Source: Acidobacteria bacterium SCN 69-37 (GTDB lineage Bacteria; Acidobacteriota; Vicinamibacteria; Vicinamibacterales; SCN-69-37). From it: DNA of 64,000 nt. Positions within the stretch are counted from its first letter, which is position 1, and every line of letters begins with the position of its first letter. The notes beneath the pieces were generated by a model, which did not search any database, was not told the DNA's origin, and saw nothing but the letters and a program-made list of their open reading frames with translations. Shown one piece after another: positions 52,922-60,396 of the stretch. The stretch spans positions 62,001 through 126,000 of the forward strand of contig MEDJ01000001.1 of the NCBI GenBank assembly GCA_001724025.1, written 5' to 3'. The position numbers and the translations under genes are program-made.

Positions 52922-53070
52922 CTGACTCAGAAATTCGCCGATGAATGCCGGAGCGCGGCGGCCAGCCGACCAGGCGAGCCGAGTTGAGAATACTGGTGGT
53001 ATTCGAGCGAGCCGCAACGCCGGTGACCGGGATGCCCCACCCGGCATTCGACAGCGAATCGCTGAGTCAG
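52922..53070. mobile_element. Candidate MITE with about 30-bp terminal inverted repeats
   Basis: The left end reads CTGACTCAG, two bases, ATTCGC, four bases, GAATGCCGG. The reverse complement of the right end (53041-53070) reads CTGACTCAG, two bases, ATTCGC, four bases, GAATGCCGG. Thus 24 of 30 positions match in blocks of 9, 6 and 9. A perfect internal hairpin GAATAC/GTATTC lies at 52988-53004. The 149-bp element encodes nothing. No target-site duplication is clear. Confidence 0.6.
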
Positions 53071-53074
53071 CACA

Positions 53075-53743
53075 CTAGACGCCACCCCGGCCGCCGCGTG
53101 CGCCTGGCGGTGTAATCGGCTCGAACGGTCCGTCCGTCGCCCCGCGACCGCCGCGCCCCCCGCCACCAGTCCCCCTGCCGCCGCCCTGACGTCCGCCACC
53201 GCCCCCACGTCCGTCACCTGACGGCATGAAGACGGCCCCGCCCCCCGCCCGCTGCTGCTCGAGCGTGAAATCGAACGCCCACTGCGAGTAGGTCTGCTGG
53301 TTGTTGTAGATCCGGATCGACGTCTCATTGCTGGTGCTGCGCACGCCGATGATGCCACCCTGGAGTCCCCCGCCGCCGAACGTCGAGCCGCCCGCGGCCG
53401 TCGCGCCGGCCACGGGCAGGAAGTCCTTGCCCGTGATCGGGTCCAGATATTTCCTGCGCAGGAACCGCTGATTGACCAGGGTGTCGAGGTTGGGCGGCAG
53501 GCTCTGGCCGTTCTTCTGTCGGTAGAGGTAGATCGCCCGCGCAATGGCCTCGCCCCGGAAGATGAGCTCGGCTTCCTTCTCGCGCTGCACCTGCTGGCGC
53601 CAGGCCGGCAACGCCGCGCCCATCCACACGGCGGTGACCGCCATGGCCACGAGCAGGGCGACCATCACGAATCCCCCGTCGTCCAACCGTGTGCGGCCGG
53701 GGGCCGGTGACGCGGCGTCGGCACCTTGACCGGTCCTTTTCAT
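53075..53743 (-). CDS. Atypical type II secretion/pilus pseudopilin lacking Glu5
   Basis: A 222-residue protein with a prepilin leader (MKRTGQGADAASPAPGRTRLDDGG). The mature hydrophobic helix is FVMVALLVAMAVTAVWMGAALPAW. Position 5 is Ala, not the Glu conserved in major pilins, which is a feature of tip-type pseudopilins such as GspK. REKEAELIFRGEAIARAIYLYRQKNG and LPPNLDTLVNQRFLRRKYLDPITGKDF resemble GspG-like proteins. The C-terminal 50 residues are Gly/Arg-rich. Its ATG overlaps the in-frame ATG 53742 of the facing lipoprotein frame. Confidence 0.75.
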   Translation of the reverse strand: MKRTGQGADAASPAPGRTRLDDGGFVMVALLVAMAVTAVWMGAALPAWRQQVQREKEAELIFRGEAIARAIYLYRQKNGQSLPPNLDTLVNQRFLRRKYLDPITGKDFLPVAGATAAGGSTFGGGGLQGGIIGVRSTSNETSIRIYNNQQTYSQWAFDFTLEQQRAGGGAVFMPSGDGRGGGGGRQGGGRGTGGGGRGGRGATDGPFEPITPPGARGGRGGV

Positions 53744-53754
53744 GAACGTACTAT
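53726..53754 (+). promoter_or_regulatory. Sigma-70-like promoter of the Ig/PKD lipoprotein gene
   Basis: TTGACC (53726-53731), a 17-base spacer and TACTAT (53749-53754). The expected start near 53761 lies after the first in-frame ATG (53742), so ATG 53769 is the likely start of the lipoprotein. The promoter overlaps the beginning of the opposite pseudopilin gene. Confidence 0.65.
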
Positions 53755-53768
53755 CCGTATCGACTCGC

Positions 53769-55004
53769 ATGCTAGCACACCGATTCGCCCGTCCCTGGCG
53801 CCCACTCACGATGCCGTTCACGGTGGCGATCGCCTGCGGGCTGCTCGCCGCCTCGTGCAACAAGATGCCGCTGGTCGCCCCGACAGGCACGGCCATCGTG
53901 CTCATGGCCGATGCGGAGACAGTCCCCGTCGACGGCGGCACCACAATCACGGCGGTGCTCATCGAGGGCGCGCTCACCGGCAGCGGCACGGACGGCAGCA
54001 CCACGGCAGCCGGCACGGGGACGCCCGTCCACAACGGGACGGTGGTCACGTTTACGACGACGCTCGGTCGCATCGAGCCGGCGGAAGCGAAGACGACAGC
54101 CGGTCGGGCCACGGTTCGCCTGGTGGCCGACGGGCGGTCGGGCATCGCCACGGTCACGGCCTTCTCCGGCGGCGCGGGCCAGACGCTCGAGGTCACCATC
54201 GGGGCGGCGGCCGTGCGCTACGTGGCCATGACCGCCGAGCCGCAATCGTTGCCAGGCACTGGCGGCAGCACCACGATCACGGCGCGCATCGAAGACACCC
54301 ACGGCAATGGCCTCAACGGCGTGCCCGTCACCTTCTCTACCACCAAGGGATCACTCAGCCGGACGAGTGGCGTCTCGAACAGCGCCGGGCTCGTCACCAC
54401 AACCTTGACGACAACGCAGGAGGCCATAGTCACGGCCTCGGCAGGATCGGCCATCGGCGACGTCACCGTCACCATCAAGCCGCGGACCGCCGTGGCGATT
54501 TCCGCCCCGGCGTCGGCCACGGTGGCCGTGCCCGCCACCTTCGTCATCACGCCCGGTGCCGAAAGTGTCCTGACCAACGTCGTCGTCTCGTTTGGCGACG
54601 GGCAATCGCAGGCGCTCGGCGAGATCACGGCGGCCACGCAGGTGGCGCACGTCTTCCGGACGCCGGGTGTGGCGACGATTACCGCTACGGCTACCGACAG
54701 CGAGGGCGGCACGGGCACGGCAACCGCACAGGTGGCCGTCGCCCCGTTGCAGTTGTCGCTCGCCGTATCGCCGTCAACGGTTCAGGCGAACTCACTGGTG
54801 ACGTTTACCGCCACGCCTTCGGCCGGGGCCGTCATCGAGCGGTACGAGTGGAACTTCAACGACGGCCGCGGCACGGTAATCACCGGCCCGATCGCCTACG
54901 TCGCCTACCCCTCGTCCGGGTCGCGTCCGGTCTCCGTCCGGGCGATCCCACTCGGCGGCGGCACGCCAGCCGAAGCCACGGCCGTCGTCAACGTCGTCAA
55001 CTGA
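53769..55004 (+). CDS. Lipoprotein with Ig-like (Big) and PKD domains
   Basis: About 411 residues. A basic N-terminus and hydrophobic stretch end in a lipobox (TVAIACGLLAASCNK). Two bacterial Ig-like (invasin-type) domains follow: IVLMADAETVPVDGGTTITAVLIE with VVTFTTTLGRIEPAEAKTTAGRATV, and TAEPQSLPGTGGSTTITARIEDTHGNGLNGVPVTFSTTKGSLS. Two PKD-like repeats end the protein (VVVSFGDGQSQALG, and YEWNFNDGRGTVITG). Such proteins sit at the cell surface as adhesins or structural parts. It lies on the opposite strand within the pilus/secretion cluster. Confidence 0.78.
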   Translation: MLAHRFARPWRPLTMPFTVAIACGLLAASCNKMPLVAPTGTAIVLMADAETVPVDGGTTITAVLIEGALTGSGTDGSTTAAGTGTPVHNGTVVTFTTTLGRIEPAEAKTTAGRATVRLVADGRSGIATVTAFSGGAGQTLEVTIGAAAVRYVAMTAEPQSLPGTGGSTTITARIEDTHGNGLNGVPVTFSTTKGSLSRTSGVSNSAGLVTTTLTTTQEAIVTASAGSAIGDVTVTIKPRTAVAISAPASATVAVPATFVITPGAESVLTNVVVSFGDGQSQALGEITAATQVAHVFRTPGVATITATATDSEGGTGTATAQVAVAPLQLSLAVSPSTVQANSLVTFTATPSAGAVIERYEWNFNDGRGTVITGPIAYVAYPSSGSRPVSVRAIPLGGGTPAEATAVVNVVN

Positions 55005-55042
55005 TGACGACCGCGCGAGAACCGATCGCACCAGAGTCCCTT

Positions 55043-55064
55043 CCCCGAGGCTGAAGCCTCGGGG
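55043..55064. terminator. Palindromic hairpin after the lipoprotein gene
   Basis: CCCCGAGGCT, GA, AGCCTCGGGG: ten perfect pairs (55043-55064), 38 bases after the stop. It shares its inner arms with the hairpin at 4566-4585 and probably belongs to the same repeat family. Downstream, GCAGTCGTGCGGC occurs twice (55069 and 55102 regions) and GTCGTACCTG twice near 55204-55231. Confidence 0.6.
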
Positions 55065-55236
55065 CTCCAGCAGTCGTGCGGCGCGCCTCCGCCCTCCGGC
55101 AGTCGTGCGGCCGCCGGCTGCGGCCGTGCGTGTGGCCCGATCGGAAGCGACGCCTATCGAGCGATCGTCCGACTCGCGGAACGCGGGGTGAACCTGTCGC
55201 TCGTCGTACCTGTCGTCCCCGTCGTACCTGAGGTCT

Positions 55237-55680
55237 TTACCAGTCTGCGTAGCGACTGCCGTCGAGTGCCGTGTCTGGCGAGCCACTCTTGACGTCGTAG
55301 ATCCCCGTCGTCGTGGACACGGTGCCCGGCTCGGACGGCGCGGGAATCGTCTGCCAGGTGCTCGTGCTGTTGGTGAGCTGATCGAGCGGGACGGCGCGCA
55401 GGTAACCCTCGGACACCAGCGCCCCGAGTGAGTCGGGATACTTCGCCTTGTCGGCGTAGTACTGATCGATCGCGTCGCGCATGATCGTCAGGTTCGATCG
55501 CAGCGTCGCTTCCTTGGCGGTGAGCACCGAGTTGCGATACTGCATCATCGCCACGGACGCGAGGATCATGATCAGCGACAGCACCACGAGCAGTTCGATG
55601 AGCGTCCAGCCGCCCTCGGTCGTCCCGCGTAGGCGCTGCTGCCGGCGCACGTGCATCCTATCGACGATCATCCTCACCAT
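55237..55680 (-). CDS. GspG-type pseudopilin
   Basis: A 147-residue protein with a basic prepilin leader ending in Gly (LRGTTEGG) and the mature start WTLIELLVVLSLIMILASVAMM with Glu5. The variable domain follows (YRNSVLTAKEATLRSNLTIMRDAIDQYYADKAKYPDSLGALVSEGYL), and SPDTALDGSRYADW at the end matches the C-terminus of GspG, the major pseudopilin of type II secretion. AAGG precedes ATG 55680; ATGs at 55671 and 55656 are alternatives. It starts six bases after the next pseudopilin gene. Confidence 0.92.
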   Translation of the reverse strand: MVRMIVDRMHVRRQQRLRGTTEGGWTLIELLVVLSLIMILASVAMMQYRNSVLTAKEATLRSNLTIMRDAIDQYYADKAKYPDSLGALVSEGYLRAVPLDQLTNSTSTWQTIPAPSEPGTVSTTTGIYDVKSGSPDTALDGSRYADW

Positions 55681-55686
55681 GCCGCC

Positions 55687-56169
55687 TTACCAGTCACGGT
55701 ACGGGGTACCGTCGAGGCCCACGCCCGGCGCTTTCGAATAGACGTCGAACACGCTCTCGCCTCCCCACGTCGTGGCGTCCGGCGCGTCGGTGTAGGCCCG
55801 CAGTCCCCAGTCGGCGCGTCCGGTCATCGGATCCGCCGGAATCCGCCGCAGGAACCGCTTGCGGCGATCGCTGGCGTCATTCGTATAGGCGACGCCCTCG
55901 ACGAGCGTCTCGAGACTCGGTGGATAGTTCTCGGCCGTGATGCTGATACCGATGGTGGAGATGCGGCCAGCGTCGGCCCAGCGCTTGAAGTCGTCGATGG
56001 CCGTGCGCATCTCGCGGAGGTCCCGGCGCAGCTCGGTTTCCTTCTGGCGCCGGATCGACACGCGCGCGATGGGCAGGGCGGCCGACGCCAGCACCATCAT
56101 CACCGCCGTGGCCACGACAAGTTCGATGAAGGTGAAACCCGGCGACGAACGCTGGAGCCAGCGACGCAT
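55687..56169 (-). CDS. Second GspG-like pseudopilin
   Basis: A 160-residue protein: leader MRRWLQRSSPG, mature helix FTFIELVVATAVMMVLASAALPIAR with Glu5, then RRQKETELRRDLREMRTAIDDFKRWADAG, YPPSLETLVEGVAYTND, KRFLRRIPADPMTGRADWGLR and a C-terminus GVGLDGTPYRDW like that of the neighbouring GspG. GGAGGG before ATG 56169 fixes the start. Two related pseudopilins in tandem suggest duplication. Confidence 0.9.
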   Translation of the reverse strand: MRRWLQRSSPGFTFIELVVATAVMMVLASAALPIARVSIRRQKETELRRDLREMRTAIDDFKRWADAGRISTIGISITAENYPPSLETLVEGVAYTNDASDRRKRFLRRIPADPMTGRADWGLRAYTDAPDATTWGGESVFDVYSKAPGVGLDGTPYRDW

Positions 56170-56188
56170 CAATCCCTCCGCCTCTCCC

Positions 56189-58585
56189 CTACTGCACCGT
56201 GATGCGCGTGGCCGCGAACTCGATCGGGATCGCCAGGCCCTTCGACGTCGTGGCCACTCCCGTGATGCGGATCTCCGTGCTGCCCGCCTCGCCCGCGCGG
56301 AACGAGATGGCCGCCAGCAGGCCGTTGCCCGTGGCACCCGCGCCCACCGTCGGCCGCGCGAATGCCAGATCGATCCGCCCGGCCGTCGCGTCAATCCCCG
56401 GCACGAACGAACTCTGTGCCCCGCCCTGTCCCATGAACGATCCCGGCGTGACGGTCGGCTCGCGCACGACCGACGGATCGTAGGTGACTGTCAGCGACAG
56501 CGTCGCGAGATCGCTGGCGCCGACGACCTGAATCGGCATCGTGTACGGGCCACCGCCGGCCAGCAGGCCACCCGACGGCCCTGGCGAGGGCGGCGTGGCC
56601 AGCACACGGGTCACGGCGCTGGTCGGCACGGCCGGAGCCGGCGTCACCGGCACGATCGCCGCAGCCGGCGAATTCGGCGAGGCGGGCACAAGTTCACCGG
56701 CGGGTGCCGGCACCGTCGGCGCCGGCACAGTGGGGGCCGCGTCAGGGACCGCCGCGCCGCCCGTGGTCGGGGCAATGCCGAGCGCCTCGGGCGTCAGCAG
56801 CGCGGGCGTGGGCGACGTCGAAATGTTCTGCCCGGTCCCGACATACATCGGCCGCACGTCGTCAGCCGTCAGTCCATGCCCGCGTACGATCCGCGGCGTG
56901 ATGATCATGACGATGTCCGTCTGATCGTTGCGGCTCGTGGTGCCACCGAGAATGTTGCGGATGAGCGGGATGTTGCTCAAGCCGGGCGCCGAGCGCGTCG
57001 TCGTATTGTCCTCGTCGAGCAGCAGACCGGCAATGATCGTCGACTCACCATCGCGCAGGCGCGTCGACGTGCTCGCCTTGCGGCTGATGATCGTGGGAAA
57101 CGACTGGCCGGCCACTTCGATATTGGCCCCGAGCCCGCTCTTCTCCAGGATCATGTCTCCCAGCACGATTTCATCGTCGTACGTCACCGTCGGCGTGAAT
57201 TTCAGGTTGACGCCCACCGGCTGATAGGTGACCGACGTCGTCGGGATGTTCGCCACGCCGTTGCCGCCCGCGCTGAAGAACGACGTCTGCGGAATCGGCA
57301 CGTCCTGCCCCATCGTCAGCGTGACCTGCTTGCCCGAGGAGCCGCGCGTCGATGGCTTCGAGAGCGTCCGCGTGCTCGAGTTGGACTCGAGCAACCGCAC
57401 GAGCGCACTGGGCGTGGTGGCATAGAAGTCCGCCGCACTGATGCCCTGCGAAATCGTGTTCAGGTTGAACGGCGGCGGCGTGGCCGGTGGTAACGTGCCG
57501 GCGGCCGAGCCCGGACCTACCTCGGGCGAGAACGCGAACCCGAACGCCCACTGCGACAGGTCGAGCCCAATCTGCCGCAGGAAGTTGCGGTTCACCTCGA
57601 GGATTTCCGCTTCGATCTGTACCTCGGGGACGGCGCGATCGTTCGCGCGGACGAACGTCTCGATGACCGCGAGCACCGGCGCCGTCGCGACGACCGAGAT
57701 CGTATTGGCCGCGTCGTTCGGGGTCACGACCGGCCTGACCGCCACCTGCGTGGTGCCAAATAGACTGCCGATCTGCCCGGCGAGCTGCGTGGCATTGGCG
57801 CTCGACAGGTAGAAGTTCTGCAGGTAGCGGTCCTCGTACTGCACGCGTTTCTGCGGCGTGTCCTGGTAGACGAAGATCGTCCGGGCGTTCTGGACCTTGA
57901 AGGTCAGCGTATTCGCCTGCAGGACCTGGTTGAGGACTTCCTCGAGCGGCGCTTCCTGGACGTCGATCGGATACGGCCGTCCGAGCGAGGCCTCGAGGCC
58001 CTGGTCGTAGTTGATATTGATGCCCGTCAACTGCCCGATCGTGCCGAGAATGTCGCGCACCGACGCATTCTGGAACCGCATCGCCGGGACCGGCGCGCGC
58101 GGATCGAGCCGCGGAATCGCCGACTGGGTCGCCTGGGCCCGAAGCGCGTCGACGGCCGGCAGGGGACGCGCCGCCTCGATCTGTTCCCGCACCCGCCGCT
58201 CGAGTTCGTGCGCCTTCTGCGCGGCGAGCACGTTGGACGGGTCGAGATCGGCCGCCAGCCGGTACTCCGCGATGGCGCCGGGCAGCTGCTCCTGTTCTTC
58301 GAGCTGCCGCGCGCGGGTCACGTGCTCGGCCGAAGCCATCCGGGTCGCCCGCTCGAGCTTGATGCGCAGGTCCGTCCGGCCCGGCGATCGCCTGAGCGCC
58401 TCGCGGTAGAAGGTCACCGCCGTATCCCAGTCGGCCTCGCGCTCGGCGGTCGTCGCCGACCGCACGGCCCGCCCCGTGGCGCACCCGCTGACCAGGGCCA
58501 GCACCAGCAGCACGGCCACCACGCTGCCACGGCGGACGACGGGTCCAGGATCACGACGGTGTGCTGACAAAACCTGAATCCCCAT
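56189..58585 (-). CDS. Secretin (PilQ/GspD) lipoprotein with C-terminal cohesin-like domain
   Basis: A 798-residue outer-membrane secretin. The lipoprotein signal ends VLALVSGC. TPRs follow (DWDTAVTFYREALRRSPG, LPGAIAEYRLAADLDPSN), then a secretin/TonB short domain (MRFQNASVRDILGTIGQLTGININYD), an N-domain (AVRPVVTPNDAANTISVVA) and the secretin core (VEIQ-type VPEVQIEAEILEVNRNFLRQIG, VNLKFTPTVTYDDEIVL, ESTIIAGLLLDED, IPLIRNILGG, DIVMIITPRIV). After a Pro/Ala linker, the last ~120 residues (YTMPIQVVGASDLATLSLTVTYDPSVV) look like a cohesin-type beta-sandwich. ATG 58585 is preferred; the frame opens at 58630. Confidence 0.9.
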   Translation of the reverse strand: MGIQVLSAHRRDPGPVVRRGSVVAVLLVLALVSGCATGRAVRSATTAEREADWDTAVTFYREALRRSPGRTDLRIKLERATRMASAEHVTRARQLEEQEQLPGAIAEYRLAADLDPSNVLAAQKAHELERRVREQIEAARPLPAVDALRAQATQSAIPRLDPRAPVPAMRFQNASVRDILGTIGQLTGININYDQGLEASLGRPYPIDVQEAPLEEVLNQVLQANTLTFKVQNARTIFVYQDTPQKRVQYEDRYLQNFYLSSANATQLAGQIGSLFGTTQVAVRPVVTPNDAANTISVVATAPVLAVIETFVRANDRAVPEVQIEAEILEVNRNFLRQIGLDLSQWAFGFAFSPEVGPGSAAGTLPPATPPPFNLNTISQGISAADFYATTPSALVRLLESNSSTRTLSKPSTRGSSGKQVTLTMGQDVPIPQTSFFSAGGNGVANIPTTSVTYQPVGVNLKFTPTVTYDDEIVLGDMILEKSGLGANIEVAGQSFPTIISRKASTSTRLRDGESTIIAGLLLDEDNTTTRSAPGLSNIPLIRNILGGTTSRNDQTDIVMIITPRIVRGHGLTADDVRPMYVGTGQNISTSPTPALLTPEALGIAPTTGGAAVPDAAPTVPAPTVPAPAGELVPASPNSPAAAIVPVTPAPAVPTSAVTRVLATPPSPGPSGGLLAGGGPYTMPIQVVGASDLATLSLTVTYDPSVVREPTVTPGSFMGQGGAQSSFVPGIDATAGRIDLAFARPTVGAGATGNGLLAAISFRAGEAGSTEIRITGVATTSKGLAIPIEFAATRITVQ

Positions 58586-58636
58586 GCAGATGTTCACACA
58601 TTCTCGTATCGGCCCGTCCACGCGGCGCATCGCCCC

Positions 58637-59221
58637 TCAACCGCCCAGCGGCAGCGTCCGGATACCGGATCCATCCAGGTACGACACCACCACAGACTGT
58701 ACCCCGACCTTCACGACCCGGTACCGCCCGTCGACGATGTCGCCCTCGAACGCCTGATAGAGCGCATTCGTCCCGAGATCCTTCAGCGTCACCAGCGGAC
58801 GTCCCCCGGCTTCCGTGATGGTCAGGCCCGCCAGCCGCAACGGAATCGGCGGAGGCCCCTGCGGCACCGGGGGAGGCGGTGGCGCGGGCGGCCCGAACGC
58901 TCCCCCGGGCTGCGGCGTCGTGATGAAGGCCGATCCCGGCGCCGACGGTTCGTTCCGCACCCCGAAGGCAAAAGGATTGCGACCGGCCTCGTCCAGCGCC
59001 GGCGTCGCCCTGAGCGCGTCGAGCTTCAAAGGATCGGGCAACGGCAACTGACCGCCCGGCCCCGTCCCTGGTCCCGCGGTCCCCGACGGATTGGACGTTG
59101 TCACGCGGCTGCCAGCCGGGCCCCGGAAGTACCAGAGCACGCCGATCAGGATGATCAGCAGCACCGCCAGCCGCGCGATCTGCCGCGTGCGCTCGGGCCC
59201 CGGGGGTGGCAGCAGTTCCAT
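58637..59221 (-). CDS. PilP/GspC-like assembly protein
   Basis: A 194-residue protein with an N-terminal membrane helix (QIARLAVLLIILIGVLWYFRG). A Pro/Gly-rich linker follows (SGTAGPGTGPGGQLPLPDPLKLDAL), then NPFAFG and a small beta domain (IPLRLAGLTITEAGGRPLVTLKDLGTNALYQAFEGDIVDGRYRVVKVGVQSVVVSYLDG). The homology-region fold is that of PilP/GspC, which connects the inner-membrane platform with the secretin. ATG 59221 overlaps the pilO stop. Confidence 0.82.
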   Translation of the reverse strand: MELLPPPGPERTRQIARLAVLLIILIGVLWYFRGPAGSRVTTSNPSGTAGPGTGPGGQLPLPDPLKLDALRATPALDEAGRNPFAFGVRNEPSAPGSAFITTPQPGGAFGPPAPPPPPVPQGPPPIPLRLAGLTITEAGGRPLVTLKDLGTNALYQAFEGDIVDGRYRVVKVGVQSVVVSYLDGSGIRTLPLGG

Positions 59222-59805
59222 CAGCGGGCCGGCTCGGTAACGAAGAAGGTGGACACGATCAGCGAGACCTCGAGCATCCCGGCCGTGCCCTGCGGCGTAT
59301 TGGCGGGTTGCGTCAAGGCCAGCCGTTCGACGACGAGGAATTCGTCGGCGGCCTCGACGGCATGGAGGAACCGCCGGATGTCGGCGTAGCGGCCGCGCAG
59401 CGTCACGTCCGCCGAGGCACGCGACAACGGGCTCTCGCGCACCGGCTCCCACGTGAAATTGGCGGCCCGATACTCGAGTCCCGCATCGCGCGCGGCCTGC
59501 TGCAGCCAGCGGCGCGTCGTCCGCTCGGCCACCACGAACGTCGAGGGCAGCACGTCGCCGTAAAAAGCCTGGAGTTCCCGATCGGCCCGATCGCGACTCG
59601 CCGCCGCGTTCCGGGCCTGCCGATCGAGCTGCCGCGCCGTGGCGAGGTTCAGCGTCGCGTCCTGCGCGTCGCGCTCGGCGGTGGCCACGCTGCGTCCGAG
59701 CGGCAGTACCACGACGACGAAGAGCACCACGTTCGCGGCGGCCACCACGAGGAGCGGCAGCAGGACGCGCCGGTGTTCGGCATAGATTCGCCGCCAGAGA
59801 TTCAT
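59221..59805 (-). CDS. pilO: Type IV pilus assembly protein PilO-like
   Basis: A 194-residue bitopic protein: short cytoplasmic head (MNLWRRIYAEHRR), membrane helix (VLLPLLVVAAANVVLFVVVVLPLG), coiled coil (VATAERDAQDATLNLATARQLDRQARNAAASRD) and a ferredoxin-like periplasmic domain (VTLRGRYADIRRFLHAVEAADEFLVVERLAL). It pairs with PilN in the inner-membrane alignment subcomplex. Overlaps of four bases on one side and one to three on the other tie it to pilN and pilP. Confidence 0.88.
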   Translation of the reverse strand: MNLWRRIYAEHRRVLLPLLVVAAANVVLFVVVVLPLGRSVATAERDAQDATLNLATARQLDRQARNAAASRDRADRELQAFYGDVLPSTFVVAERTTRRWLQQAARDAGLEYRAANFTWEPVRESPLSRASADVTLRGRYADIRRFLHAVEAADEFLVVERLALTQPANTPQGTAGMLEVSLIVSTFFVTEPAR

Positions 59806-60389
59806 GGGCGCACCGCCGCCGCAGGCGTCGCCTGGCCCCGAGACGACAGATAGGACGCCTGCACCACGGCCTGGTACGTGCCGCCCGCGTCGGCCCGCTG
59901 CTCCACCGGCGCGACGTCGTAGAAGCCGCCCGCGGCAATCAGCGCCTCCACGAACGCGTCGAGGTCGTCCAGGTCGCGGGCCACCACGGCCATCGCGATG
60001 CGGAACTCGCCACGATCGGGCCGCGGGGCAATCGAGGTGAGCCGCACACCTGGCGGCAGCGTCTCCTCGAGTTGCGCGAGCAGCCGCGTCCACGAGAACG
60101 TGCGCTGATCGATCAGCGCATTCGCCTCGTGCGTCGACGCGGTGAGACGGGTCAGCGTCTCGCGATCGATCCGCTGCTGCAGCGCCGCGGCCTCCGACCG
60201 GATACGCGTCGCTTCCCGCACCTCGGCCTCGATCTGCGTGCGCACCGTCGATCGCTCGGCCGACAGGCTGTAGAGCCGGCTGACAGTGAAGACCGTGGCC
60301 GCCGCGACGACCACGGCGGCCAGCGCGATGGCCACGGTGACGAGCCGGTCGTTGTAGAACGGCCGGCTGGAGAGGTTGCCCCTCAGCAT
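59802..60389 (-). CDS. pilN: Type IV pilus assembly protein PilN-like
   Basis: A 195-residue protein with the PilN N-terminus that contacts PilM (MLRGNLSSRPFYNDR). A membrane helix follows (LVTVAIALAAVVVAAATVFTV), then a coiled coil (EVREATRIRSEAAALQQRIDRE) and the periplasmic domain (LLAQLEETLPPGVRLTSIAPRPDRGEFRIAMAVVARDLDDLDAFVEAL). The motif NLSSRPF corresponds to the NLLPWR segment of other PilN proteins. Confidence 0.88.
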   Translation of the reverse strand: MLRGNLSSRPFYNDRLVTVAIALAAVVVAAATVFTVSRLYSLSAERSTVRTQIEAEVREATRIRSEAAALQQRIDRETLTRLTASTHEANALIDQRTFSWTRLLAQLEETLPPGVRLTSIAPRPDRGEFRIAMAVVARDLDDLDAFVEALIAAGGFYDVAPVEQRADAGGTYQAVVQASYLSSRGQATPAAAVRP

Positions 60390-60396
60390 GACGCCC

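Larger units (their letters stand above)
52703..53074. other. Intergenic region with palindromic repeats and a MITE-like element
   Basis: Convergent genes flank these 372 bases, which hold no supported gene. The right part is filled by palindromic repeats at 52838-52881 and a 149-bp element with terminal inverted repeats at 52922-53070. TTGACA at 52814-52819 has no -10 at a suitable distance. Confidence 0.7.
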
